In this document: positions 28,881 through 41,472 of the stretch, piece after piece | Position numbering within the stretch: position 1 is the stretch's first letter | Layout of the letters: every line of letters starts with the position of its first letter | DNA from: Mermis nigrescens | Taxonomy: Eukaryota > Nematoda > Enoplea > Mermithida > Mermithidae | Reading direction: 5' to 3' | NCBI GenBank assembly: GCA_036768485.1 | Contig: JAVLUZ010000838.1 | Span: forward strand, 62,001-126,000 | Length of the DNA: 64,000 nucleotides | Notes under the pieces: generated by a model | Told to the model about the DNA's origin: nothing | Seen by the model: only the letters and a program-made list of their open reading frames with translations | Database searches by the model: none | Position numbers and translations under genes: made by a program

Positions 28881-29978
28881 TAAAAGCACAGTTGACTGTG
28901 CGCGCTTTTGTTTGTGTGTGTGATGATTTTCATGTGATTGTGTGAAGTTCAATAAGAATTAATCAAATAATAGAATATGCACTTAGTTTTCGAGGCAATG
29001 GTGCCTTTCATAAAATAAGGGACAATAATGTATGATATTAAAATTTTTAAAAATTATGATAATAAAATTGATTACTTTTATACAGCCTAAACCATGCTTA
29101 AACATTTTAACACAATGCTTGATTAAAGAGCGTCCAATTAATTCGTAGACATTGATTAATTATTGATATTAAGTAGGAACCGCATTATTTTGTCAAATAA
29201 ATAATATTATCTAAGACTTGCTTGAGTTTACAACAATAGCTATCAAATGAGCTTATGTAAATATTCATCATGTTTTTGCTTAATTCGTTGATGGTTTTAA
29301 TTTTCTGAATATTAAGAAGGTGTACATAATTTATGTAGGCTTTTACGTATTTTTAGGGATTGCTCGTAGGTAATATCAGTAGATTGCCAAATAAATCGAG
29401 AAAAAAATGAAAATTAATCAGTTTTACACGCATAATGTATATAGTATGAAAGATCTTTACTAAGCCAAAATTCGCTTAATTTTTCGATATTTAAAATTCT
29501 GGCTAAAATGAAATAATAATAGCTATCACAGCGCATTCAACACAATATTGATGCGCTAATTTTACAAGCCAGAATCCTAATTCATAAATTCTTGATTATC
29601 GACTCAAAAGAGATTTGCACATTCGCTTTTTTCGCTAATTTCTCATACATCAACAATAAATGCGTTTAAGATGTGACGTTCATTAGAATATGATGCGCGT
29701 TCTAAGGAGCACATGAGTTCCAAAAAATTTTGTCCATTCTATCCTGACCAGCGAGCTTTCTTCAATCCAACCCGACACTGTGTATGTATATGCATCTTTC
29801 GCAATTTTTCATAGGGTACGAGTAAAGTACAGTGGGTATATGCCTGCTGTATTCTAGGGTATATAGTACCTACATGTATTTTACGTATGTAGGTAGGGAC
29901 TGAAAATAAGATGACAAATTTTACACACAAATAAAACTTTTGCTCGTGCCAATTGATGTATGGTGTTTGATTGAAGAC
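28881..29978. other. No recognisable feature
   Basis: AT-rich, with only short motif-less frames and no terminal or tandem repeat that I can see. Confidence 0.45.
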
Positions 29979-30215
29979 CACAGGTGGACAGCACCAAAGT
30001 TTTGCTGGGGGGGGTGCAGAATTTTTCTAAAGGTAAAAATGGCTATAAAAATTGTGGTATGGCGAGGAAAACACCGTTTTTTCAACGTTTCTCATCGAGC
30101 ACTATCCATTGGCATCAGAAAATTGCGACAAAAATAAAAAACTTTCAAAAATTAAATTCGTACAGTATTTTAGTTTTTTGAGGGTTGCACCTAAACCTCC
30201 TAACGCCCAAGTATG
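29979..30215 (+). mobile_element. TGGGCG-type hAT-like MITE
   Basis: CACAGGTGGACAGCACC to ACGCCCAAGTATG, core GAGCACTATCCATTGGCATC. Flanks TTGAAGAC/ATGAGGAT (5 of 8). Confidence 0.7.
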
Positions 30216-30352
30216 ATGAGGATGCAGCAAACCGGCCCGACTGTACTACAAGCAGTGTGATATAGATGAATGTGTACCTATTGCATAAAAACCGTAGTAA
30301 TCGAAGGTTTCATTTCAACTCGACTCACTGCGTTAAATTTGAACATCACCAC

Positions 30353-30621
30353 TATAGGTGAGCAGCACCAACATGCAGGTAGATAATGTGCAAGATTTTT
30401 CAAAGGTAAAAAATGGCATTAAAAATTATGTTATGGCGGAAAAAAACACTAATTTTCAGTGTTTCTCATCGAACACTATCCATTGGCATCAAAAAATTGC
30501 GAAAATATACCTAAAAGAATAAAATTGGATTCTATGGGGGTATTTTGATTTCTGGGAAGGTATTATGGATTCTCGAGGGGGAGGTGGATGCATCTCCCAA
30601 ACCCCTTACGCCCAGGTTGTG
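30353..30621 (+). mobile_element. TGGGCG-type hAT-like MITE
   Basis: TATAGGTGAGCAGCACC to CGCCCAGGTTGTG, with flanks ATCACCAC/ATCACAAC (30345-30352, 30622-30629; 7 of 8). It stands only 130 bp from another copy in the same orientation. Confidence 0.75.
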
Positions 30622-30787
30622 ATCACAACCAAAATAATTTTTATTGTTTTAATACACATGATGTCCAATCAAGTTGCAGAAAAATTTGTAATTTTCATGA
30701 TTTTGTTCCGTTTTTTATTTAGCTTGAACTTTCCATTTAGTTTTAAATTTGTTTTCCGAGTTTTGCAAAATACAAAACAGTGAGAAA

Positions 30788-30908
30788 AATGGTTTGCAGA
30801 AAGGCAAGTTCCCCGAAAGAATAATAAGAATTTGCTTTAATTTAATTTTTGATTTCGATTCGCTCAAAAAAATCTGTTTTTTAAAATTAAATAATAAGTG
30901 GCTCAAGA
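30788..30908 (+). repeat. 120-bp direct repeat, first copy
   Basis: Matches 32195-32313 at about 90 percent (shared GAATAATAAGAATTTGCTTT and AGTGGCTCAA). It lies 1.4 kb upstream of that copy. Unknown origin. Confidence 0.75.
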
Positions 30909-31112
30909 AGTTTTAAGCCTACAAGATTTTTAAAATTTTTTTTCTTTATAAGGCTATGAATTACTTCAAAAATACGTAAAGCGCTCAGTCTAAAAAGAAT
31001 TTCAAAACGATCTCATGCTGTAGAGCAACATGCAATTGATCGCGTACAGCAAAAACAATTTTCTTTCATTTTTGTAAGTATTGAGATTCGAATAGAGAAA
31101 AGTGGACTGAAC

Positions 31113-31351
31113 CACACCTGGGCGTGAGGGGTTTGAAGTGTGCATCCTCCGAAAGATCTAAATGCCCCCCCCAAATTCGATTTTCGAATTTTTTTTGTGT
31201 TTTTCGCAATTTTATGATGCCAATGGATAGTGCTAGATGAAAAAAGTTAAAATGATGTTTTTCGCCGTACCACCATTTTCAAGGCCATTTTTTGAACTTC
31301 AAAAAATCTTGCACCCCTACACCTCCCAGATTTTCTTGCTGCCCACGTATG
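31113..31351 (-). mobile_element. TGGGCG-type hAT-like MITE
   Basis: CACACCTGGGCGTGAGG to TGCTGCCCACGTATG, with the family core. The target duplication is not convincing. It lies between the two 120-bp direct repeats. Confidence 0.7.
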
Positions 31352-32194
31352 AGTGCAATATGTGTGCACACTTACCATGATTGTTGCATCCGAATAAGCC
31401 GATTTTTTAATCAGATTACATTGATAAAAACAGTGATGGACGCATATGCCCTGCTTTGTGTGATATAGGTACTTTATTGCTCTGCTTTGCATTACGTATT
31501 TGTTGTTTTTGTACACACATTTATTAGGTTAAATTTATACCTGAACCATATGATATTCAAAATAATGCTTCTGTAATAAAAGCGACTTATTAATGAACAA
31601 CCGAATTAATGCTCACAAAATTATTAGTGTATCCTCGACTTCTGTTCCAGTAAGAGGCACATGATCACAAACAGCAGTGCTGATCATCAGCACAATTTCC
31701 AGGCACTAAAAAACAGGAGTAGCTTATAATAAACAGTGTGAGCAGTAATGATATGATGTTCTAGTAAAAAAAGGGCAGAATATGTCTTATATTTGACGAG
31801 ATATATCCTTCATTCTATGCGATTACGTGCAACTAAACAAATGTTAATGAAGAGTAAGGCGTCATAGTCGTAGCCATGCCAATCAGCTGACAAACAGACA
31901 AATTTATTTCTTAGACTCATTATTTGACTTTTGTAGCTGAAATATCCAACTTATCTAATTACGCAAAGTTTCATATCGATCAATTAATTATTTCAATTCA
32001 AGTAGCAAGCAAATAAAACGTTCACACAGCCTGCAATTTATGAATGTTGCGTCTGAAGTATATGAGGATTTTTGATCTCTTGAAAATTGAAGTTTAATTT
32101 CCCAAAAAGGTGCCGTTTGTTTTATGCGTAATATAACTGCATTAAACATATTCTAAAGTGTAGACGTTCAAAAAGCAAACTATACAATGAAATA
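31352..32194. other. No recognisable feature
   Basis: AT-rich and without motifs. Confidence 0.4.
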
Positions 32195-32313
32195 AATGGT
32201 GTGCAGAAAGGCAAGTCCACCAAAAGAATAATAAGAATTTGCTTTAATTTAATTTTTGATTTTGATTCACTCAAAAAATGTGTTTTTTAAAATTGAATAA
32301 GAAGTGGCTCAAT
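32195..32313 (+). repeat. 120-bp direct repeat, second copy
   Basis: See 30788-30908. A truncated TGGGCG-type MITE (32325-32445) follows immediately. Confidence 0.75.
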
Positions 32314-32324
32314 CCTGAATACCT

Positions 32325-32445
32325 TCCCTGAAATCAAAATACCCCCACAGAATCTGATTTTATTCTTTTTCGGTTTTTCCGCAATTTTTTGATGCCAATG
32401 GATAGTGTTATATGAGAAACTTTGAAAAATGGTGTTTTTCGCTAT
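32325..32445 (-). mobile_element. Truncated TGGGCG-type MITE
   Basis: Retains CCCTGAAATCAAAATACCCC and TTTTTTGATGCCAATGGATA..GAGAAAC. Both termini are missing. Confidence 0.6.
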
Positions 32446-32509
32446 TTATTTTTAGATTACACTTTTTGTAAAGATAATAAGTACTATAGTCATTTTTATT
32501 TGACTTTGA

Positions 32510-32715
32510 GATCTTCTTTTGAATTTAATCCGCATGAATCAGGCTACAAAAGTGGTGTAAGCTTTAGGTGCTGTAATGCGCTTTGGCAATAGCAAGCGCC
32601 TCACCATAATTCGATGTAATGTAGAATATCACAACTATACTCTTAGTTTAAACCACTTTCGTGAGCACTTTACATTTTTTCAAAACGCTCAAAGCTTAAT
32701 GAAATGGACTATAGA
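32510..32715 (+). repeat. Dispersed repeat C, second copy
   Basis: Similar to 3700-3905 (ATGAATCAGGCTACAAAAGT, ACTTTACATTTTTTCAAAAC). No coding signal. Confidence 0.45.
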
Positions 32716-32829
32716 AATTCTAAGCCCTTTATTTAAGAACTTGAAACAAATGCTTTTTAAAGTGATGTATGTCGTATTACTCTTAATTAAAGAGAACAAA
32801 AGGGGTAAAAATAAGGTTATGTACTTTTA

Positions 32830-35470
32830 AGCGAGTTCCTAACTTTTTTGTCGTAACTTATCAAAAAAATCTTTTTACAAAAGTGAAAGTCGGTAACTTG
32901 ATAGCAAATTTATGTCAATTAAACTTTGTTATTTTGTTGTCCTATTTTTGTTCTTTTAAAAACAAACATTTCTCAATTTGTTGCCCATCTACATTTTGCT
33001 TATGACAAGTAGTAATTTTTACACAACACTATGTCTGTGAATGATTGTGTACATTAGATTTTGCTGAAATAAAAGCACGCTTAGAGAACAGGAGAGCTGA
33101 ATTCTCATTTGCTCACTTCAGTATTCAGAAATTATTAATTTGTTCCATATACCTTCGCGCATAATTTTCAAGAATTTTCAGTGACAGTTAGCCGAGAGGT
33201 TACGGTAATTATAAATCAGCTCAATGCTATAGTTTGCAATATGTCAGCTTATTGTTGGATATACTTTTTAAAATTTAGGACCAAAATTAAGTGAAATAGA
33301 CTATAGTAGTAAAACTAATAAAGATACAAAAATGCTTGGTTGGTTTGGTGGACCCAGCTAAAGAGCTTTCTTGAGCATAGAAACCTGAAAATTGGTATAA
33401 ATACTGAAATTGTTTGAATTAAGCAGACCACAGCTTTTGACTGATTTAAGGCCATTTAGCTAGAAATTCTCAGTTTTTATCAAATCTTGTATAATATCTT
33501 GTCATGTTTCCGTAAAATTTTTCCGGTTTTACTCATTATTTCTAAAGTTTCTAGCAAGACTTCTTTAATTCCACTTCCATGCATGCATGATTCAACTTTT
33601 AAAGTTGTACTGTATTGCATCAAACAAATTTATCAGAAGTTAAGCAAAATATCAGCAAACAAAATTCATAATGATCTAGCCTACAATTATTACTTACTTG
33701 CTCTGCGGAAAATCAATTGCGAACATTTGCATTGACACTCAAAAACTTTTATGGCGATACACATTTAAGTCTAGAAACAGCTTGCAAAATGCTGCAAACA
33801 AGAATTTATGGTTAAACAAATTTAATTTCAAATAAATAAATTAAAAGCTTAAATTAAATTTATTGAATTAAATTTTTAATAAATTACAACTAATGATTCT
33901 TAATTAACAATAAATCGTGCTGCAAGGTTTCTACAACAAATATCAGTACAGCTGCAAAAATATGAGAATGAATGAATAGACAGAATAACCTGCACAAACA
34001 TAACATGTCCTTGGCTCATAAAAATTGTTTGCGTTGATCCCTCTACTGCAGTACTTTTCTTTTCCACTATTATTCTAAATTTTAGGCTTGAGGCTTAGTT
34101 ACGTGCATTCCCAACTGCGTCAGCATATAAGCTAAGTCTAAATGGTGGCGTGCGTCACATGAGGGGTAGATCCCAGTAGTATTCCTTCCTAGTTGCATAT
34201 AAAGCGTGTACTAGTCGCATAACATGTGTATATGTATAGGGTGTAACGTCATTAACCTGAAAACAGTACAGATAAATATGGTGGTATGTAGTCCTATACT
34301 ATTCTAATTGGTTATAGATGCAAATTACGTGGTTGAGAATACTGCATAATAAAATGGAAAAATAAAAAATTTCCTAAGAAATGTATGGCGAAATGATGAC
34401 CAGAAATTGGTAAAAAAATCATTATTTTATGAAAAACTGCACTAAAAATGATCATAAACTGTAAACTAACATTGTTTTTCCGCTTTTAAGCATTTTTACT
34501 AGTCTCTGAGTCCTCGTCTTATGGTGGGTTGGCAATGGTGAGTGGAAAAAACATTGTTCTCTAAATACTAACTGAAAATGAAGTTTTTTTGAGCAAAATA
34601 AGGCAAAATTAAGGCTAAACTTAAATGAAAATAAACACTTTGTTAGAATCAGTGCTTGAAATCGAAAGCGATCATTAATTAGCGTAGTTTTCGCGCTATC
34701 AGCACTTATACCACTTTATAAGGTTATCTGGACTCGTAAAAGCTCTCTGGCTTGTCTTAGCCCCCTTCCTCTATTTCAGATAACTAGAGAACTTATAACA
34801 GTGATCAGCCTAATGACTCACACGGAACAGCATTTTAATACGCCAACGACTGAGTTAAGTGCTTTAAAAAATCGGCAATCTAGTGTTATGAATTTTATCA
34901 TATATTTCTTGAACTACCAGCCGGAGCAGGACAGCTCGGTGCAGAGAGCGCCTGACTATCAACCAGAAAAACCTATTTTGATATTCCAATGATTCTTAAA
35001 AGTCAAAAAAGGCGATATTCAAGCACGTGGCTGGCTGTCCTGGTTTGGAGACAGAACTACACCAATTTTGAAGGCGACTAATCCCAAAAGGCAAAAATAG
35101 CTCATTTGAGAAATCATATTTTTCCGATTTTCCCGAATTTTAAGGGATGGGTTCGGACCCCTCCATTTCCCTAACAGCTACATGCATGCTTGGAGATATA
35201 TTACCAGTAAAATTCTAACATTAATAGCCATTAACAAAGTATCATCTCCCGTATTACTTCAATTATGGCAGAAGATGCGCCTAAAAGTCCTTTTATGGCA
35301 AAGGCTGCTGGTTTCAGAACGGGACATTGCTACAGATGCCATATGCTATAGATAAATGTGTTTACGCTCTGATTTGCAGCTATGTGGCTGACAAGTGCCA
35401 ACAGATAGCGGTCCACAGCTTTCGGCTAACAGTAGAGCTGTTGCGTACAGCCACAAGATTAGTAGAACAA
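32830..35470. other. No recognisable feature
   Basis: 2.6 kb of AT-rich DNA. Short frames (up to 82 codons) carry no motifs. Confidence 0.45.
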
Positions 35471-35474
35471 ATAT

Positions 35475-35735
35475 GTATTTCATGATTTCTGCTTCTTTCC
35501 AAATAATGCTAAATTAAAATTAACGCTGTCATAATGAAAAAGTAGCATTGCCTCAAATAATTTGATAGCAAAGAAAAATACTCCGATGTAACAAAAAGGA
35601 CGAATATACTCGCAATGGCGGATTATCAAAGATATAAAAGGAGGGGACTAAGGAAAAAGTTTCCTACGCGCTCAAAAAATCATATGAATCTGCTAAAAAT
35701 TAGATGTCTGTAAAGCAATACAAAAATCGGAATAT
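35475..35735 (+). repeat. Dispersed repeat B
   Basis: Contains the block AAAAATACTCCGATGTAACA.., then GATATAAAAGGAGGGGACTA and CAAAAATCGGAATATG, aligned with the other B copies. Confidence 0.6.
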
Positions 35736-35764
35736 GTTTTCGACCTACAGATGGTAGTTGTGAC

Positions 35765-36171
35765 CATACATGATCTTGGGGGGTTCGGGGGGAGGGGGTA
35801 TTCACCCCCCGCCAGAATCATTTTTCGCCCCCCGCAAAAAATTTTTCACCCCTCCCCAGAATTGGCGATTTTTTAAAAGTTTCCTAAACTTACCTGAAAA
35901 TTGGTAGAAAAAGTGTCTTTTCAAGGGTTTTTGGCTATCTATTTGCTCAAAATCGCCATATTTTCGACGCTTCGCGCCATATATTCATGTTTTAAGCGAT
36001 ATATTGGTCACTTTATTCGACTTTTTTCGAAATTTTTTCATGATTTTATGATCTATAAGGACAGAGTATCGTCAGAAACGCCAAAAAACGATGTTTTTTA
36101 ACGCGTTCGGCCATTTTTGAGCCCAAAAAAGGCACTTTAGGTTTTCACCCCCCCCCCCACCACCACACGTG
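35765..36171 (+). mobile_element. MITE-like element with CATACATG/CACACGTG ends
   Basis: G- and C-tract ends (CATACATGATCTTGGGGGG; CACCACCACACGTG) and an internal GACGCTTCGCGCC motif shared with the GCG-motif elements. The target duplication is weak. Confidence 0.5.
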
Positions 36172-37145
36172 GGCTTGAGGTCTCAATCGACGCGATTTTA
36201 AGCATCTAATATGTACAAATAGTTTACGTAAGCATTATGTCTTATTGTGATACGATCTTTTAATAATATTACAAACATTGAGTTTATTCTTACTTAAATT
36301 ATAGTATTCGCAAAATCTAATATTGCAATATAAATCATTAAGTTTTTGAAAACGCATATTATAACGTCTTATATTTTTTCCCATGTAAATATGCGAAGAG
36401 GCAAAATCGAAGGCTAACAAACCGCTTCTATGCAATAGCATGGTCTTAACCAGTTAAAACCGGTTTTAAGAACCAGACAGAACGGACAGACGTCGGACAA
36501 GAATGGAAACTTAAGATTAATCAAGCTTCTCACACTTAGAATTTCAGAAAACACGAGACTGCCGCAAAATTTACTAAAACAGCTGACACTGTTTACTATT
36601 TTTGGGTCATATGAGTAATTTATTGAAAAGGTTACTCGAGGTCAAAAGCATAAGATGTAAGTTGACGAAAAACGCGCATGTATTATTATAGATGCAAAGT
36701 TGAGAACAGGTGAGCAAAAGATATCCAAAAATGAGTCATCAAAACAACATTATGTGCGCCCGCCGATTTTCCTATAAAAGCGGTGCGACTGAAACCTTTG
36801 GCTCTTCCTACTTTCGTCTTGCGTCTGGTCATTGCCCTGTGCCAGCCTTAAGTCCCGATGTCAGCCATTTTGCATGCATTAGAAGATCATAATCACTGAC
36901 GCTTTAGCTAACCCTAGCTAGCGCGATCTAAACCGCCAGTTGCGCCTTCAATTCCGCCTAGCTTACCCGCGTGTCGAATTATTGAATAATTTGGATGTTT
37001 CATTCAAATCCCAAATAAAATTATGAATTCTTAATTCATTAATGTTATCCTATCAACGTATACAAACGCAAGATTGCCCTCAAACTTATTGAATTTATAA
37101 AGTGCGCCAAACTCATTAGAATAAATCGAGCATAAATTATCAGGT
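36172..37145. other. Intergenic; possible LTR-like promoter stretch
   Basis: CCTATAAAAGCGGTGCGACT at about 36770 resembles a TATA box with a nearby start region, and CAAATAAAATT at about 37012 resembles a polyadenylation signal. No terminal TG..CA pair, target duplication or partner LTR was found, so a solo LTR remains a guess. Confidence 0.25.
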
Positions 37146-37149
37146 GCGT

Positions 37150-37245
37150 GACACCCCCAGAATTCAATTTTTGAGAATTTTTTTTTGCGTTTTTCGTGAT
37201 TTTTTGACGCCATTGGATAATGCTCGATGAGAAACGTTGAAAACT
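37150..37245 (-). mobile_element. Truncated TGGGCG-type MITE
   Basis: The core fragment CCCCCAGAATTCAATTTTTG..GATAATGCTCGATGAGAAAC remains. It abuts the left limit of 3-kb repeat copy B. Confidence 0.6.
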
Positions 37246-37264
37246 GGTTATATAAAAAATAAAC

Positions 37265-40200
37265 TTTTGCAGCACTCTTGAGGTAAGTAAATTTTGGTGT
37301 AAACTTTATACAGCCACCGAGTGTGAAGAAGATTCTAGTCGGATTCGTAATTCTAATATAATTTTGATATTACAATCAATATCGATGAAATAATTAAATC
37401 TTCATAATGGTCTGACGACAAAGAAATATTAGATGTAAACCATTTTACATCACTGTTGAGTGCACACAAATGCGCCCAGCTGACGTCTGACGTGTCATTC
37501 CTGGCACATTTTTAGACATCTGATCATGTCCAGACTTATAACCGGAGAAGTTGGCAGAGAAAAGAAAACATAAACATGTTTAACACCCCCGATTCACCTC
37601 TAGCTGAGTATTGATGTAAATAAACACAATTTGCTGTGACGCGTAGCCCAAAGAAATTCTTTATTTTTATTCCATTTGACCTATCCTGACTTCTTGCGGA
37701 GAGATATCCGAAGAAAAGGTATAAAAACGTTCGTTTCCACGATTTTGCACATTGTAAACTTTAAAAATCTGAATCTAACTTCCCTCTGAGTGTAAAAATA
37801 TTCAGTTTGAACCTATTCGTAGCATTTAAATTGCAGTACGCTTGTGTATAATAAATTTCAATTTTACATCTGATTTAAGGTATCGATCAATCAAAAATAG
37901 GGAAAACATGTTTTTGTTCAATGTTACACCCTGTTTTATGCTCCGGCATCGCATCATGAGAGACATAAAAGCAGGCAGTGGGTCAAACATTCCTGCTAAT
38001 ACTGTCATATTGCTTTTCATTATTTTGTGCCGCATTAAAATTCGTAAACTTCAGAATTCCTCTGATTTTTCTAATCGAAAGGTATGCTTTCTTCGAGTTT
38101 TTTGTCAGAGAATGTTTTCGTTTTTGGAAGAATAAAACATTAAATGATAAGCTTGGTCTGTTACAATAACAAGAAAACACTTTAAGATTTTACTTCTCAC
38201 TAGTAAATTGACTAAATTTAAAAACTAACAGCTATTTGTTAAATGCAGAAACTAAATTATCTTTCCATAAATGATTGGGGACTACAGAAATACCATAAAA
38301 ATGGCTGCTTCTCAGTAAAAGATAACATTTTTGGATAGCCAGAAGCTAAGTACAGTAAAAGCTATTCAACTGCGATCCACAGTGGAAATAAATTTAAAAT
38401 AGCATGGATGCAAAATGACATATTGTTGACGATATTATTTTCTTCTAACGTTCGAATCTTATTAGCTTACTTTAGGTTGCTTATATAAAGAGCGCAAAAA
38501 CAGAGACCAGTTCCACTAAAAAAAGGCAGGACTTTCTGGCAAACAAACAAAATTCAATATTTGCGTGTTACGATGAGGTATATAAGCCAATCAGTATTAA
38601 TTTAAAAGGTCAAAAAACATTCAATGTTTATTGCACAAACAACGGATTGAAACATTACTCATTATATGTCAATAATGCGTGTTTTTAGTCATTAATTTCG
38701 CGAAGATCGATATTGATTATCCTTTGTTGATTTTGAAAAATCGCTAATAATTATTGTTGATTGATTTCGAAAGACCAGTTCACTAAAAAAACAGGGCTTT
38801 CTGCTAAAGAAAACAAAATTTAATATTTGTGCGCTTTGCTAAGGTTTTGAGAAAATTGGTATCCATATACAAAAGGGCAAAAAACATTTATTGTTTATCG
38901 GACAAACAATCGAACTAGAACATTACTCATTACGTATTAATAAAATTTGATTTTTGGTCATAAATTACACAAAAGACCGCTAATAATTTTTGTTAGTCGA
39001 TTTTAAAAGTTCGCGCTGTTTTTATACTTGTACGTCATTGACATTACAAACCTACGATAAATTGTTTTCGTTTATGTGGAACTATTGCTGAAAAATTACT
39101 ATTTGTTGTCAAATTGATTACATTAATGAATATAGTGACAAATACATAGTGATAAAAATCGCTCGTCGAAAACATACGAAATTTCGGAAGCCAGAAATTT
39201 GAATATGTACTTAGATGAAAAATACTCAGGTTACGGTAGAAAAACAAAGCCAGCAAATAAGCATTTTAAGGCTAAAAATTTAGCTGAGTTCCTCAAGAAA
39301 AGCCATACTCCCGTTTTAGGTACTACAAAAATATATTATTTGCAATAGCATTTAAGATTTTTAATAATTTTGACGTCAAATCTTAATGTCTATCGTTTTT
39401 AGGCAAGTCATTGGTAACTGACACAAAGAAGTACGCTAATTTGTAGAAAGTAATTAAGCAAAGCTCTTCCTTTCTAATGCAATTCTATAATTGCCTTACA
39501 TTCTATAGCAAGGCACAACTGAAGTGCTATTATGAAGTAATTTTTTGTAAAATTGTTTTCCATCAAATCAGGATTACGGAGTAGGTGAGAATTGTCTCAT
39601 TTGCAATGTTGGTGTTGACCAGACGTATTTTTCGTGTGGGGGTTTAAAGAAAAGGTGAAAACCTCCCTCCAGGCTGGCTACTGACTCCACTGCAAAATGG
39701 CTGCGACTCTAACTCCTGAATTATCAATGTTTTGTAAAAGTTGGAATGTCAAAACTGTACCTGTCTAATCGTTTTCAGTCAATTTTTGAATCGAAAATTT
39801 CAAATTTTCGGCGCTTCGCGCACCTCACACATTTTTTGACCATATTTTGTTCAATTTACTCAATTTTTCGAAATTTCCCAGCTTTCTTCACGTTTTTTGT
39901 TGTAAAAAGAATGAGCATTGTCTGAAACGTCAAAAAGAGTGTTTTTGACGTGTACACACCGTTTTTGGCCTATAAAGGGACTTCTTAAAATTTTTTGCCT
40001 GACCTCCCACCTCCTAACCCGGAATTCCCATGCTCTATATGCATGGTGCTGACGTCACAGTGTTGTTTTCCGAGTCGCTCGACTGTGTTTCATTCGGCAA
40101 GTTACCCCTTTATGATTCAATAATTCAAATTATGCTGATAAAAATTAGGATACTAGGAAAAAAAGGTTTCGATGGAAGCAAAAAGACAAATATACTTGAA

Positions 40201-40520
40201 AGTGCGTGTAGACTAGAAAAAAGTTTCATATTTGAACAAAAAATCATAAGAATATGTTGAATCCAGCTTTACCTACGCGGCATAAAAATCGATGTAAAAA
40301 GTTATTGTCTGCTTCGAAATAAAAAATATCAAATTTTCTCAAAGTTTGTTAGAAATTGACCAGAAATTGCAGCTTAAATAACTTTTAACGTCAATTATGC
40401 AAGTATACCGGCTTTTGCAATCATGTTGATCCTAAAATCTAATTTTTGACCCCCATTCCTCTCCTTCTCAATATCTGTCCTCCCAGACCGGCCTTTATGT
40501 GCATACTCATATTTTAGAAC
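37265..40520 (+). repeat. 3-kb dispersed repeat, copy B
   Basis: Collinear with copy A (26085-28880), but longer because a MITE of 426 bp (39620-40045) is present here and absent from copy A. It carries many indels relative to copy A, and no shared open frame survives. Confidence 0.7.
39620..40045. mobile_element. hAT-like MITE with paralogous empty site
   Basis: CAGACGTATTTTTCGTGTGG to CATGCTCTATATGCATG, flanked by GTGTTGAC/GTGCTGAC (39612-39619, 40046-40053; 7 of 8). Copy A of the 3-kb repeat reads GTGTTGAC with no insert near 28405, an empty site. It contains GGCGCTTCGCGC. Confidence 0.78.
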
Positions 40521-40622
40521 TTTCAAAGTAAAGTGAACTACTTATTATAACTCAATGTGCATTGAAAAAACCATCAGCTTAATACATTAAAAAAACCCTA
40601 TACATCACTAGGCCTGCTATCT

Positions 40623-41464
40623 AGTGTTGTAAAAGATATCTTTATCTTGACGATTTCTTTATTTTATCTTTACCTTTATCTTTATCTTTTGGAAAAATCA
40701 CAGGACATCTTTATTTTTATCTTTATCTTTTGATAGGAATTTATCTTACTAAGAAAGATAAAGTATGTACATAAGTTAGCACGTAATCCAAAATGCAGGT
40801 TTGACTTGAAATAGGTACATTTAGACGCATTCAAGTTTTACTGTAATACAAGAAAAGAAAAAGTAAACGATTATTCAAACCCTACGGCGTGCGGCCCAAA
40901 CTAATGCCTATATATTGACCTAAGTAAGCAGGAGCGATTTTGATCTAAGCGGGAATACTAGCACCTACGTCAATCCAAGTCCAAATTTAGGGAAAAATGG
41001 AATATTTAAAAAATCAATATTGCGACTATACTTTGTACAGGCGCACAGAGCAGGGTTTTGATGCTTGTGAAAAGAAAGAAGTGACTTTCTGTCAGCCAGT
41101 AGTAGTAGTAGTACGTGGGTCAGTCAGATACCGCGGGTAAACCCCAAACCTACATTTACGTGTGCTTAATGCCTATCACCTCTTTGACCTCAGGTGTACA
41201 AGTTAGGGCATTCAGTTGGCTGTTTTGCATCACCCAATCTCGTTTATTGCACTTCACATAGGTACATCATTCTTCTAGGTCCGAGCGACCATATTTACAC
41301 TTTTATCTTTATCTTTATCTTCTTAGTTCCTTTATCTTGCAAATTATCTGTATCTTTATCTTTCTTAATTTGTTATCTTTATCTTTATTTTCTAGATTTT
41401 AAAAGTTCAACTTTATCTTTTTCTTTTATCCTGCGAAAAATCCTTATCTTTTACAACAAAACAA
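40623..41464. mobile_element. hAT-like element with TTTATC-rich ends
   Basis: Ends AGTGTTGTAAAAGATA and TATCTTTTACAACAAAACA form an inverted repeat. Flanks TGCTATCT/TGCTATCC (40615-40622, 41465-41472) match at 7 of 8. Subterminal regions 40625-40760 and 41300-41460 consist of repeated TTTATCTTTATC words in the same orientation. No transposase frame. Confidence 0.7.
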
Positions 41465-41472
41465 TGCTATCC

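Noticed and set aside
36650..37020. Solo LTR
   Set aside because: TATA-like and polyadenylation-like words are present, but no TG..CA borders, target duplication or second copy in the window.
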